In this document: piece after piece, positions 24,307 through 35,537 of the stretch
Layout: each line of letters opens with the position of its first letter
How positions within the stretch are numbered: the stretch's first letter is position 1
Assembly (NCBI GenBank): GCA_022496205.1
Contig: WTXD01000061.1
Coordinates: 62,001-126,000, forward strand
Reading direction: 5' to 3'
Source: Gloeopeniophorella convolvens
Lineage: Eukaryota > Basidiomycota > Agaricomycetes > Russulales
DNA length: 64,000 nt
Position numbers and translations under genes: made by a program
Notes under the pieces: model-generated
Told to the model about the DNA's origin: nothing
The model's database searches: none
The model's input: only the letters and a program-made list of their open reading frames with translations

Positions 24307-27300
24307 TCAGTTAGGCGTCCACCGTGGGGGCGGCGCGCGGGCGGTGTACCTGCGGCGCGGTGAGTGACGAGAGACGGCGGCGGCCGGTGCGGGGCTGCTT
24401 ACCCAGTCGTCTCGCCTTGGCCCTTGACCTTCTCCACTCGAATGTCGAACACCAGGTCGCCCGACGGCTGCTCCAGCACGATGCTGCACCAGTTACGCCG
24501 GCCCATGATGTACTGACTCCGCGGCTTGGACCCGTCCGGGTCCCGCTCGAACAGCGGAATCTCATGGTCCGCGCTCAGCACGCCTGTCTGTCCGACGGGG
24601 CGAAACAAGCTCACCATGGCTTCGTCCGTGTCGGCATAATGCATGGTTCTGTGCCGCTTGGTTGACAGCGAGCTCACCATGGTCAGCACGCCGTTGGGAG
24701 GCCTGTGATTCAGGGGCATTACGCATCAACACGAGGCCGCCGCCTGCCCAGTGGAAGCACTCACGGAGTGTTGACGATAGCGCCTACACGTGCGGGGGTC
24801 AGGATGACATACACACGGCGGCACGCGCGCGCGACGTACTGGTGACGACGTTGAGCATGTACCGGTGATCCGAGGCTGGGGCGACCTCGGCTGCCCTCTT
24901 GCCTTTGACGAGCGTCTTCAGCACGCCGACCGCCGCGCAGTGCACGTCTCCTGACAAGAACGATATGCGGATCCGCCGCTGGTGAGCGAACGACTGCAAC
25001 TGCTCAATAAAGCGATTGCGTTCCGCCTTCAAAGATGAAACCGCGTGAGCCACAAATCTGCTGCGACGAGCGCGGAGGCCGATACCTTGTGGTGCTTGGA
25101 AGTCCAATGATCGTTCTAGGAGGGGGGTCCGTGAGCCTGGCGCGCATGTGAAGAGGGACACGCCGATACCAGATCGTCCAAAAGCTCCGCGTCTGCGTTG
25201 AACTTGTTCACGAAGCCTTTAAGCCCCAAGGAGCCCGTCCTTCCCAGCGACACGAGGGGATTGAATTTTGACGAAAGCATGGTCTCTAAGAACACCATGC
25301 GCGGGTACGCTATGGGAATTCCTGCAAAAATGTTCATCAACCAGGGGTAGGGGCGGACGGCACCGAAGCCACTTACCGATCTGTATGATGAGGTGCTCTA
25401 CGCCATATGGCAGCCCCTGCAGTCGTTGGAAGACCTTCTTGTACTCTTCCTCGCTGCACACTTGCGAGAGCTTTCGCTCCGCCCTGCAGAGGGAATGTTG
25501 AGGCCGGCCCCGAGCGCCGAGCGCCACGCTTGACGCACCTGCAGTCAAGCAAGAGCATGTAGCACGCCGGGCCAAGGCGAGCAAGGAACGAGTGTGAAGG
25601 GAACGGCACATAGCTCCCCGGGCCGCCCACGATCAACGACTTGAACGCGTGCGCCCCCGGCCGGTCATCTACGCCGTCCACGGACACTAACACAAGAAAA
25701 CAGTTAGCCTCGTGTGCTGGAGCACAACCGGCCCTGAATTCACCGTTGATGAAGCACTGGAACAGGAGGAAAAAGAAGTATCCCCTGGCGCCGATCCTAT
25801 CGAAGAACACAGCTCAACAACCGGTGCCTTGCAACACAGACGCGCCCACATGTTGAACACCGGTGCCTTCTGCAGGTCGTCAGGATCTGGGCGCAGTCAG
25901 AGATCACGGAAGCCCTCGCTGCGGCATCACATACAGCTCCCAAACCCGTCAATCTGCGATCCGGCTCCATAAGCCCCGCGGTCCCTCTGCACAAAGACAG
26001 GTCGCTCACCAGATCTGTCCGGAGAGATCATGCATGGCGCCGCGCGGACGAGCGTCAGATCGGGGACGCATGCGCGCGTGCGTGTGCGGGCGTACCGTGG
26101 TCATCTGGAGCGGGCGTGAGCACTGTGAAATAGCCTCGAGACGACGCGTCGTGCGGGCTTACCCGCCATATTGAGCATAGGACTTTCAAGCGTCACCCCG
26201 ATGAGCACTGCCCTCAGCGCCAAGTCGCGGAGGGGGAGACTCACATCGAGCTGTTGGCGCGCGCAAACGCGCCGCTGCGGAACACTTGGCAGTAGTGGTT
26301 AAAATAGAACCGGTCTATCGCTTCCAGGATCTCGCGCGTCACGGGAAAGCGCTTCTTCTCGTCGGCCTTGGGGCAGTTGACCCACTCTTGCAGCTCGGGT
26401 TCTCGGGTGAGCCTGCAGCAGCAGCGCCGTGCTCGCCTTCAGTCCAACCCGCGCACACCGCATCGCACCGCCGTGCCACGCACCCGTCGCAGTAGAGCTG
26501 GTCCCCGCCGCCCACGAGGACGTGGTATGGGCGCTCGGCGTGCTTCGCGAGCAGGTCGACCCAGACGGGGTCGTAGCCGCTCTGGAACCCCGGCCCGCGA
26601 AAGTCGTCCGCGTTCACGCCGGCGCTGAAGCCGTTGCACTGGCAATGTCGTGGTCAGCGGCGCGCGGCGCGCGCAAAGCAAGCAAGACGGGGCACCGCAC
26701 CGAGTAGGCCGCCATGCGCATCGTCTGGCGCGCGCCGGGCACGACAAAGTCCATCTCGAGCCCGTCGTTGACGCAGTAGCGCACCTGCATCTCGCTGTCG
26801 ATCAACGGGACCTGGATCAGGAAGCGCCAGAACGTGTGCGTGCTGCGCGGCCGGACCAGACCAGAACCCGCATGACACGGCGCGCACGCTGGCGTGAGCG
26901 CGGGCACGGTGCCGGGGACGGGGAGGCAGGCACGCACCCGCCGGGGCCGCTGAAGACGTAGATCTCGCGGCCGGTGACCCTGCGCTGCTGCACGTTCGCG
27001 CCGTGCGCGGCGGCGGCGCCGTCCGCGTGCTGCGGCGCAAAGTGCATCGCCATCGGGTCGGCGGGGTGCGGGCCCAGGTCGATCGAGCGCCCGCTGCTGG
27101 GCGCGTCGCGGTGCTTGGGCACGGGGCGGTCCGGGTCCCAGGTGTACTTGAACGTCGGGAACGGCTCGTAGTCGAGCCCGCGTCCGCCGCTGCACATCAC
27201 GCACGCGGGGCGGAGTCAGCACGCACGTCGCGGGGCGGGCGCGGCACTCACTGACGATCAGCGCGGCGCCGTGCCACACGCCGTGGTCGTCGACGGTGTC

Positions 27301-27820
27301 GAAGCGCAGCAGCGGGCCGCACATGAATTGCAGGTACGGGTGCATGCGCGCGGCCTTGAGGGTCTGCGAGCGCTCGACGGCGGTCATGTGCGTCGCCTGG
27401 CTGTCGCTGCCATACGACGGCTGGCGCACGCTGTCCTGCGGCGACGGCGGGAACATGGGCGGGGGTGTGCCCGCGTGCACGAAGGGTAGCCGGACTGGCG
27501 CAGGTGCTGGCTGATGGCGGGCTGCCGTACGGCGGCGCGCCGACGTTGTAGGCGCTGTGGTTCGGGTAGCCGCCGTCCTTGGGGGGCAGCGGCGGGGGAG
27601 CCGGGGACGGCGGCGCGGAGATGTTGAAGCCGCCGATGAAGGCCTCGTCGAGGGGCAGGACCTGCTCGACGGGGCGGTAGCGCCCGTCGGGCCCGCGGGC
27701 GGGCGGGTACTGGTCATCCTGGGGCGGGGTGAGCCTGACAATCCGGGCTGAGAGCCAAGCCGGGACGAACCTCTTGGTGGGCGGCCCTGCGGCGGGCGTG
27801 CCAGCCTGGATTATCCATCG
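24307..27820 (-). CDS. PhoD-like metallophosphatase, many tiny exons, 5' part with frame breaks
   Basis: Exons read in order: about 27252-27820, 26938-27189, 26701-26842, 26484-26638, 26245-26412, 26163-26182, 26096-26104, 26010-26014, 25935-25953, 25850-25886, 25744-25796, 25539-25686, 25377-25493, 25170-25321, 25086-25115, 24840-25026, 24765-24783, 24403-24702, 24307-24349. The PhoD metal-binding blocks are intact: GGGDQLYCDG, PMLNMADDHDLIDGFGSYPD and SFLSGDVHCAAVGVL, so catalysis (phosphate ester cleavage) looks possible. N-terminal part is Pro-rich. Exons of 9 and 5 nt are needed to make the DDHDLID motif. Reading frame breaks by one base at about 27515, 27483 and 27172, and the start codon is unresolved. 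From 26842 down to the stop all phases agree. Close relatives occur across fungi; the substrate is unknown. Confidence 0.8.
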
Positions 27821-28548
27821 GTGGTGGACTGAGTGTGCGGTACGGTGTCGGTCAGTCGGGACAAGGGTTTGTGTGGAGTGGTGGACGGGAGGAGGAGAGG
27901 GTGTGGAAAGGAGACGTGGGCTCAGCGGGCCCCTCGGATGCGCGGACCATCCGAAGCAGCAACTTGCTCTCGGCGCGTGTCAGTGGGCTGTCTTGCCGTC
28001 AGTCTCCCCCCACCTCGTTCTTCAATTTACACATCCGAACAGTGTCACTGGCTAAGTAATTATACTTGGCGGCTTCTAGCTGCGCGACTGTGCATTGCGT
28101 CAACTTTCAATCGAACAATTTCTCTCGTCGAGGGCGTCGTCGGCAGAAGCGTCGCTCGACCGTCGACCATCTCGACCATCACTGAATCTTATCCAGAGAT
28201 CGGTGATGTAAACTAGCATCACCGCCCAGCACAAATACGGAACTCCGGACGCGATGAAGCCAGCGCCAACACAGCGGCGTCCACCACCCGCCATACTGCA
28301 GTGCCCTCCGAAAGCATCGCCATTGCATTGCCCATAAGCAAGCTATTACACCCAACTTTACAGGCCTTAAATAAGCAAGGCGCACGGCGTCCGTGGCCAG
28401 GGTTAATAGACGCAGAACACAACGCACACATAGAATAATACGATAAGTCAGAAAGAGCGGCGCGCACGCGGTTTTGAAGCGTGCCCTGCGCCAGCACGTG
28501 CACAGGGCGGATATCTGTAGAGTACACCTAGCGGGACCGTCGTCGCGC
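27821..28548. other. Spacer, no supported gene
   Basis: About 730 bases between the PhoD-like gene and the Ser-rich membrane protein gene, both minus strand. Open frames near 28179-28527 were read; the translations have no conserved block and the true end of the neighbouring gene is at 28549. Nothing else seen. Confidence 0.5.
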
Positions 28549-30350
28549 TCACTCGTTCGCGACCTGCCGCCGGATGAGAACGCCGAGAGGAGCGCAGAGA
28601 GCGCAGGGACACGCACCCGCAACACACGCTGCCCGCCGCTGTACCCATAGTCGTCGTCGTCCGCGAAGCTCTCGCGCATCCCTTCGTGCTCCTGCGCATA
28701 CGCAGCGTGCGGCGCGCTGTCCTGGTACTCCCGCGGGACGACCTGCCCGGGCGAGTACGGGTTCACCACCCCGCCGACGACGGGTGCTGCTGCTCCACGT
28801 ACCCGCCGTACGGGTCGTCGTCGTCGTCGGGCGGCATCGTCGACGCGCCGCCGCCCGGCGCGTACGACGCCGAGTAGCGCTGGCCCGCGTCCTGCCCGCT
28901 GGGGTACGGCGCGGGCATCGGCACCGGGTAGCTCTCCGCGGTCGTCGGCAGCGTCGACGCGCCCTGGCTCTGGCTGCGCGAGAGGCCGCTCGTCCCGGAG
29001 AGTGTCTGGGAGCGCGACCCGCCTGAGCGCGTCGACGGGCCGCGCGCGACGTCGTACGGGTCGGCGGCCGCGAGACCCGCCGCCTGGAGCAGCTCGTAGC
29101 TGGCGTCGCCGCCGCCGCCGCCGCCGCTGCGGGGGGTGCCGCGGTGGCGCAGGTGGCCCGTGTCGTACATTTCATACTGCTCCGGCGCGACGGCGAGCGC
29201 GCCATACGGGTCGCGTTGACCTCCACCATCGCGCAGGCTGCGCCCGCGAGCACCGATTCCGGCGGCACCAGCACCAGCACCGGCGCACCGACGGCACCTG
29301 CAGCATACGGGTCGTAGGAAGTCGTCACGTCCCGAGACCATAGGACTGCTCGTGGGAGAGAGGTGGCTGAGTGAACGTGCCGTGGCTGGTTTCCGAGTAG
29401 GGTCCTGGGGCGTATCCACCGCCGGCGCCAATGCCGCTGCGACTAAAGTCGTCGTCATCGAAATCGGGGGCGCGAGCAGCAGCGGCCTCGGCTGCCGCTT
29501 CATCGATCTCGCGGTCGAGTTTCCGAGCGCGACGCCGGCGGATGAAGCTGGTGGTGAGGAAGAAGACGAGGACGAGCGCGATGAGGCCGGCGACGGTGAA
29601 GACGGCAGCCACGGCGCCAGTCTTGTGGAAGAAACTAGCAGAGCGAGTCAGCAAATGCTCCAAGAGACCGGGCAGCCGAGACGACGGGCTGTGCGCGCGA
29701 GCGCGCAGGCAGCGTCGTGATCAAGGGCGCGAAAACGAAGCGACACCTCCGATATTTATAGCTCACTGGGAGCAGACTGCTCGCGAGCGTGCGGCTACCT
29801 GAGGATTCGCGACGCGAAAAGACAAAAGTGGTCATGCGATCACACGACGGCCACTTCTTACGTGAACCGAAGGGCGATACCCCCGATTGTCGCCCCCCAG
29901 AATCCGACCCGCGCACGAACCCGAAGCGAAAGTTCGAGGAAAAGCGTCTCACCCGTTGTCCGACGCCCGGGAGGCTGAGGTTGGGGTCGAGCCGGGGTTG
30001 GAAACGGTTACGACCGAGGTCCGCGTTGAGGTCTGGCCATCCGAGGTCTGCTGTGGGAGCGAGAAGCTGGTGCTCGAGCTGGACGAGGAGGAGCTCGAGG
30101 AGCTGGAAGAAGACGAGGAGCTCGGGGACGTGCTCGAAAGAGACGAGCTGGTCGGCAAGGACGAGGAGCTAGTGTCGGACGAGGAGCTCGAGGAGCTCGA
30201 GGAAGTCGTCGACGGCGGAGGCGGCGGCGGCGTCGACGACGATGGCGGCGGCGGTGGCGAGGTCGTTGATGTGTCCGAACTCGAGCTAGAAGTGCTAGTA
30301 GAGCTAGAGGACGGCGGCGGCGGCGAGTCGGACGAGGATGTCGACGTTGA
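28549..30350 (-). CDS. Ser-rich single-pass membrane protein with cytoplasmic Pro/Gly/Tyr-rich tail
   Basis: An exon at 29953-30350 encodes about 130 residues of Ser/Thr/Pro, mostly Ser runs, as in heavily O-glycosylated cell-wall sensor stalks. A roughly 320-nt intron joins it to an exon from 29634 leftward: FFHKTGAVAAVFTVAGLIAL continues into a hydrophobic helix, then a basic stop-transfer (FIRRRRARKLDREIDEA). The tail is acidic then Gly/Ser/Tyr-rich (FDDDDFSRSGIGAGGGYAPG) with repeated DPY motifs. The last exon, 28549-28563, gives the ending VANE. Layout resembles fungal Wsc/Mid2-type sensors, but I do not recognise a named family. The 5' exon with a signal peptide (upstream, about 30400-30530) is unresolved. 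One-base frame breaks occur at about 29328, 29284 and 28770. Confidence 0.65.
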
Positions 30351-30550
30351 CTGCGGGGGTGGGGGAGGGGTAAAACTGCAACACGACCGATTAGCCTATC
30401 AAACCCGCCCAAAGGCGCGACGCTACTCACGGCGGAATCGATATAGCTATCCGAGAGGTCAAAAAGCGCTCCTCCGACGAGAGGGAAAGGACGTACGGGG
30501 CGGGATAGACATGGTATCAGGCCGGAAGGGCGAGAGCACGCGTAACGAGT

Positions 30551-31105
30551 GTGGGGCGCGAAGCGAATATAAGTTCGGACGGTGTGGGAATAAGACGGGT
30601 GGGAATCAGAGGACACAAGGAAGCGAGGACAAGATCATCTGGTCCTTGGACGAGGACGGCGAGATACTTTGGTGCAGTGGTCGATGGCAACTTGTCTGCT
30701 GGCGCTTATGTAACAGCGGAAAACTGTGCGGGGAAAACGATCAAACAGAAACAGAGCGTGATCCGGCCACATGCACTCGGACCGCGTGCCATCGAGTCAG
30801 CAGCGCGTGACAGCGGCAGCGGTTCCCTCGATCCTTACGGCGACTTCCCGGAGCTGGGATGAGAGCAGGAGGAACGGTGCGCGGTTGCGTGGTACGGCGG
30901 AGACAAGAGCGATGACGCTGGCGACGCAGCGCTGCTTGTCATACATTTCTCGCTTGATCGCCCGGTACCGCTCCTATCACGCCCCGCGGCACAGCGCCCT
31001 GCAGACCAGGCAGATCATGGCCTCAATACAGTATGCACGACGGCCCACGCGAGCCAGCGCAGAATACACAACCACCAACAGCAAATCCACAAAGCGCACG
31101 CGGCA
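30551..31105. other. Spacer, no supported gene
   Basis: About 550 bases upstream of the Ser-rich protein gene and downstream of RPF2 (both minus strand). Promoter and 3' UTR expected; no conserved frame seen. Confidence 0.5.
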
Positions 31106-32288
31106 TCACGACGCCGTTTTCTTCCGCTTTACCCGTCGCGCGCCCGCCTCCTCCTCGTCCTCGCCGGCGCTCTCGTCTTCCTCGAGCCCCTTCTTGAGCC
31201 CCTTCATCTTCCGCGTCTGCAGCTTGTCCAGGTCCTGCCTCGCCACGTGCAGGCGCCCGCGCACGTCGCCCATCGCGTCCACCTCGACGTTCTTGCGTTT
31301 CTTGCCCAGGCCCTTCTCCACGTCCTGCTTCTTGAGCTTCGGCCGCCGCATCGCGGCCTTCCACAGCTCCGGGTCCGCCTCTTTGTGCCGTCGCAGGGTC
31401 AGGTCAAGCGAGGGGCCCATGGGCACGAGCTCGACGCGTGGCACGCGCTGCCCGGACGCGAGCAGCTTCAGCGTGTAGCCGCGGATGTGTACCGTCGGTA
31501 GCGGCCCGTCGCCCTGCTCGCCCGTGGTAGATACGAGGCTTTCGGGGACGGGCGCGACAGTGACGCTAATGACGTGCTCAAGCCCCGCAAGGTGTATGCT
31601 CTCGACGACCTCCCCGTTGAAGAGGTCCATCAGCAGCGATTTGAGCTGGACAAACCGGGGGTGCGAGTCAAAGAGCTCCGAGGCAAAGTGCAGCATGGGC
31701 TTGTGTCCCGGCTGCGGCTTTGGTGTCTGCCCGCCCGAGCTCCCTATCAGTATCGAGTAGCACATACGCATCGTCGCCGATACCACCACGCACCTTGAAC
31801 GCGTCCATGCTGACGAACCCCTCGACGCCCAGCTCGCACATGTCCAGCAGCTTCGCGTCGAACATACGCGCGATCGTCAGCCCGTTCGGCCGCTTTTTGG
31901 TGCTCTGCCCCAGCACGAACATCGACGCGTCGTTTTTCTGCGCCCAGAACTCGAGCGACGTCGCGTCCTCAAACGGGCGCACGGTGTTCTTTTTTGAGAA
32001 GGAGATCGCGTTCGGTCGCTTGAGAGCCATCTGCGTGCGGGAGACATGAGAAATGCATCGCTGTAGAGCGGCCGTGCTACGCACCAACTCTTTCATGACG
32101 CGGTTCACAACCTCTCCTGTGTGTGTCCCACGCACGAATATCACGGTCCGTGGATCCTCGACCTCTTTGGGATCGCGAGCCTCCATCGCTCGCTTCGAGC
32201 GCGAATTTTTGGGTTTTCTGAAGGAGCCCAGATGGTCAGTGATACACCGCGGATAGATGAGGGAGGTAACGCACACTACGCGGAGCAT
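31106..32288 (-). CDS. RPF2: Ribosome biogenesis protein RPF2 (Brix domain)
   Basis: Four exons: 32275-32288, 32085-32217, 31787-32030, 31106-31743; the sum is 1029 nt, 342 residues, against 344 in yeast. The start matches the family: MLRVVKPKNSRSKRAMEARD. The Brix domain runs from about residue 28 to 250: TVIFVRGTHTGEVVNRVMKE, then LMALKRPNAISFSKKNTVRP, then GLTIARMFDAKLLDMCELGV, and HFASELFDSHPRFVQLKSLL. The C-terminus is basic and helical (KKQDVEKGLGKKRKNVEVDA) and ends VKRKKTAS, a likely nucleolar signal. RPF2 works with RRS1 to load 5S RNP onto the pre-60S ribosome. The third intron is only 43 nt with donor GTGGTA; it was chosen because it alone keeps phase. Confidence 0.93.
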
Positions 32289-32690
32289 GGTCTAGGAGAT
32301 TCTGGGCACCCCTTCCGCTCGCAGCAAGATGATTGCAGAATGGACTCTCGTTGGCCGCGACGCTTGAGCGGGTAAGATAGTATGACGGTAGATACGCCGG
32401 GATTGGACTCGCAAGCGTGATCGAGGTGCAGAAATACAGTGCAAACGAGTTTGCGCGCGAAGCACAAAAACTGCCGCACATGCGGTCACGGCACTCCGGC
32501 CCGCCGCCCGGTACTGGTTCTCCCCGCAGTGAAGCTGTTCGTCTTACATTCGAGCGCGCCTCGAGAAGGAGCTGGCATCAGCGTTCAGGAAACGGGTCAC
32601 ATCTCTCGCCATTGTAAATGCATGATCCAAACTCCCCGAGATGTAAAGCAACGAGCTCCAGCGCCGACCACAGAACAGCACCAGACAAAA
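32289..32690. other. Spacer between RPF2 and CAP genes
   Basis: About 400 bases, upstream of RPF2 and downstream of CAP (both minus strand). No coding frame with conserved features. Confidence 0.5.
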
Positions 32691-34657
32691 CTAGCCGACA
32701 TGCTCCACCACCGTCGTGACGAGCTTCCCGTTCTCTATCTTCGTGAGCAGCATCTCGGGCACCGGCTTCTCCTCGAACACGCCCTCCTCCTCGCCCTCTA
32801 CGGGCAGGCTGATGTTGATCGCGCTACACTTGGCCGTCGTGATCTCCGCGCCGAGGCAGTCCCTGCTCAGGTAGATCTGGCCCGAGTCGGTCGAGTCGAG
32901 CTGCACCGTCGGCGCGGCGCCCGTGATCTGCAGCGTGAACGATGGCGAGTTCGTCACGGAGACGGACGAGATGACCGATTCGACGAGCACGGATGTCTTG
33001 GTACAGTTCACTTCCGGCGGCAGTCAGCACGGGACATCGCGCTGCGATGAGAGCGGATGCGAACCTATCGTGACGGCGTTGACCTTGCCCTTGACGAGGA
33101 TCGTCGAGTTCTTGCAGCCGAAGATGTTCACGATATGGCTGATCTCCGCGTTGTCCACGGTCAGCGCTGCCTCATTCTCTTGGTATTCCTACGCCGGCAG
33201 CATCAGGCGCCGATCTGGCGACGACGAAGGCGAGAAAGCACGTACGACAGCCCACTTGTTGCCCTCCAACGCAAACTTGGCAGGCTTCTTCCCCATCAGG
33301 GCCTGCGGCTTCGCTGGCCGCACCGGCTTCTTCGCCGTCGCCGCCGCTGCCCAAGAGAACCGCGTCAGCTGCACCGCTCGGGACAAGGAATGTGCCAAGC
33401 GCACCAGCAGAGGTGCCGACCGAACTCGGGACGGTGGACGACGCGCGGAGCGCGGGGTTCTTATGCGTCATCTCGCTCTTGTCAACCTTGCGCAGGCCCT
33501 TCGTCACCTCCGCGCCGCGGTTGAGCTCTGCGAACACCGCCGCGACGCCGCCGCCAGCTGCAGGGGTAGACGGCGGAAGCGTGGGCGGCGGAGGAGGTGG
33601 AGGTGGCGGAGGCGCACTGGCGCCGCTGCCTGTGGAGGCCTTGTATTCGGAGATGGAGATGCCCTGCGGGCGTCGGTCGGGTCAGCGCCTGGCAGCAGGA
33701 CACGCCGCAGCGCAAGTACCTTGGCATTCCAGACGAGCCCCGTTGTGTGGAACTCCATCACGTACTTCCGCATGTCGTCGAAGACCTCCGCGTACGCCCT
33801 GACCCACTCTACGTGCCTCTTGTCCCTGCGCGCGACGCGTCAGCCGTAGTGCGGTCACAGGGGTCCATGCACGCACTTTTCCTTGAACTCCTTGATGACG
33901 CGGTTCCCGTAGAACTGCGCCGCATCCTTGATTTCCGACACGTACGGGCCGGGTTTGTTCTCCTACGCACACGCTGCGTGAGCCCCGCGACACAACACAC
34001 GGAAAGAGGACACCCACGACGGTGATCCACGCCACAGACGGTGCGCCCTCCGCGACGAAGGTCAAGTGGTTGGCCCAGTCGCGCTCCTTGCGGTTCGAGT
34101 CCTTGATCGTCGTGATCGCCGCGATGTCCGCCTGCAGCTCGTGCAGCAGCTCCGCGAACGCGGCCGCGTCGGGCTTCTGGCAGATGGCCGCGATGCGGAT
34201 GATGCCGCCGAGGTTCGCGAAGAGGCGCTCGACGAGCTTGGTCTGCCGCGCGCGGGGCCCGGGTCAGGCGCTGCGCATCCTAGGGGGGGGCACGGCGCAC
34301 CTGCTCTACGACGGACGGGGCGGCGAAGGCCTCGGTCAGCTTGACGAAGGGCTGGATCTTGCCCTGGAGGATCCGCTCGTCGAACGCGACGACGCTGGGG
34401 GGATCGTCGATCACTTGGACCTGCACGGGCGCGGGGGGCGGTAGGGGGGCGGGGGGCGCGGCGGGGGTGCCGACGGCGCTTGGTGGTGCGCCGGCGTCGG
34501 GTACGAGCAGCGATCCCTGCGGCGAGTGCTCAAAGAGGTCCTCCAGGCGGGACGTTACGGCCTCGAGTCTTTACGATGCGCATCAGTGATGGCTGCGCAG
34601 GGGGCAGTTGGGTGTACGTTACCGTTTGAGCACGGTCGACATATTCACGCTGGACAT
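32691..34657 (-). CDS. SRV2: Adenylyl cyclase-associated protein (CAP/Srv2), actin monomer recycling factor
   Basis: Nine exons: 34623-34657, 34301-34568, 34018-34242, 33877-33962, 33720-33825, 33405-33663, 33246-33346, 33065-33188, 32691-33010; 1524 nt, 507 residues. The start MSSVNMSTVLKRLEAVTSRL is the oligomerising RLE motif that also binds adenylyl cyclase. A helical folded domain follows (about residues 70-210; KPGPYVSEIKDAAQFYGNRV), then a Pro-run (SAPPPPPPPPP) for profilin and SH3 proteins, a WH2-type stretch, and the C-terminal CARP beta-helix (about 340-507; ISHIVNIFGCKNSTILVKGK, then DSTDSGQIYLSRDCLG), ending VVEHVG. It links Ras/cAMP signalling with cofilin-driven actin turnover. 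All nine phases agree. The 35-nt first exon was placed by the RLE motif across the junction. Confidence 0.95.
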
Positions 34658-34949
34658 GTTGGGGGTCGTCTATCGCTGTACCCAAGTACCTGGGTGTATA
34701 TACGATGGAAAGTGTACACGAAGAGGAGTGAGGTTGGGTGTGTACGGGATGCGGAAGGGAGTCGTCAAGGGTTGTTGCTCCCAAGCTTGTGTCCCACGAA
34801 CGGAAGTGTCATGACCCCGCGACACTCACGATCAAGCTCACGCGGCTGCTGGTACCAGCGTGCGCAGCTTCGCTCTCACCAACTTGAAGACACACACTAT
34901 AGAAGGTATAGTTACGGAGAAAAAGGCACCTCGGTGACACGAAATATAA

Positions 34950-35416
34950 CTATGGGTCCTCGGAGCCAGCCTCCTCATGCTCTGCTCGGAGCTCGGCCCT
35001 CTTCTTCGCCTTTTTCCGCCTCCTACGCTCTCTTTCTAAATGCTTCGCCTTTTGCATCTCACTCTTCGAGAGGCCGGGATTGTTGATCCGGTCGAGCTGA
35101 AAGACAAGTCATTGTTTGCTCTGAAGCGGGAGTAGCGCAACGCAGACCTTGTCTAGTAAGATCTTCCGTGCAATCTTCCTGTTCTGCTCCAGAGAGCGGG
35201 TCTCTTGACAATTGACGCGAATCCCTGTGGGCTTGTGTAGTAGCTGGACGTTGTTCTGTGTCTTGTTTACGGACTGCCCTCCGGGACCGCTGCCTAATAG
35301 TATGTCAGGATGTCACACAGAGGCTGCGTTGAGTGATGCGCGCCTCGGACGAAAGACTCTTCTAAATCGTTTTCATTCAGTACTGGTATCACTCGTTCTT
35401 TGTGTGCCTTTTTCAT
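34950..35416 (-). CDS. Mitochondrial GGQ release-factor-like protein (MTRFR/Rso55 type)
   Basis: Three exons, 35344-35416, 35148-35293 and 34950-35096, give 121 residues when started at the ATG at 35416. The RF-1 domain is short and complete: [20 protein letters not shown] continues with QSVNKTQ, so the GGQ peptidyl-hydrolase motif is present, followed by [20 protein letters not shown]. The C-terminal third is a basic helix ([20 protein letters not shown]) that in this family enters the ribosome's mRNA channel. Without codon-recognition domains such proteins rescue stalled mitochondrial ribosomes. A frame continues upstream (DDVSAPSSAPKFYSQ), so a targeting peptide exon may lie at 35417-35530. 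Intron 1 begins with GC, not GT (35343). The gene lies 121 nt from the MZM1 stop on the same strand. Confidence 0.82.
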
Positions 35417-35537
35417 TTGGGAATAGAATTTGGGAGCAGAAGAAGGGGCTGATACATCGTCGCTCTCAGGGACAGGGCTGAGAACTCATCTGCATTATAG
35501 CTCATCAACGAAGACCATCTCAGCGCGCGCAGCAAGC

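Noticed and set aside
28219..28527. Possible extra exon at the end of the Ser-rich membrane protein
   Set aside because: The nearer acceptor at 28564 gives the short ending VANE; the longer frame has no conserved feature.
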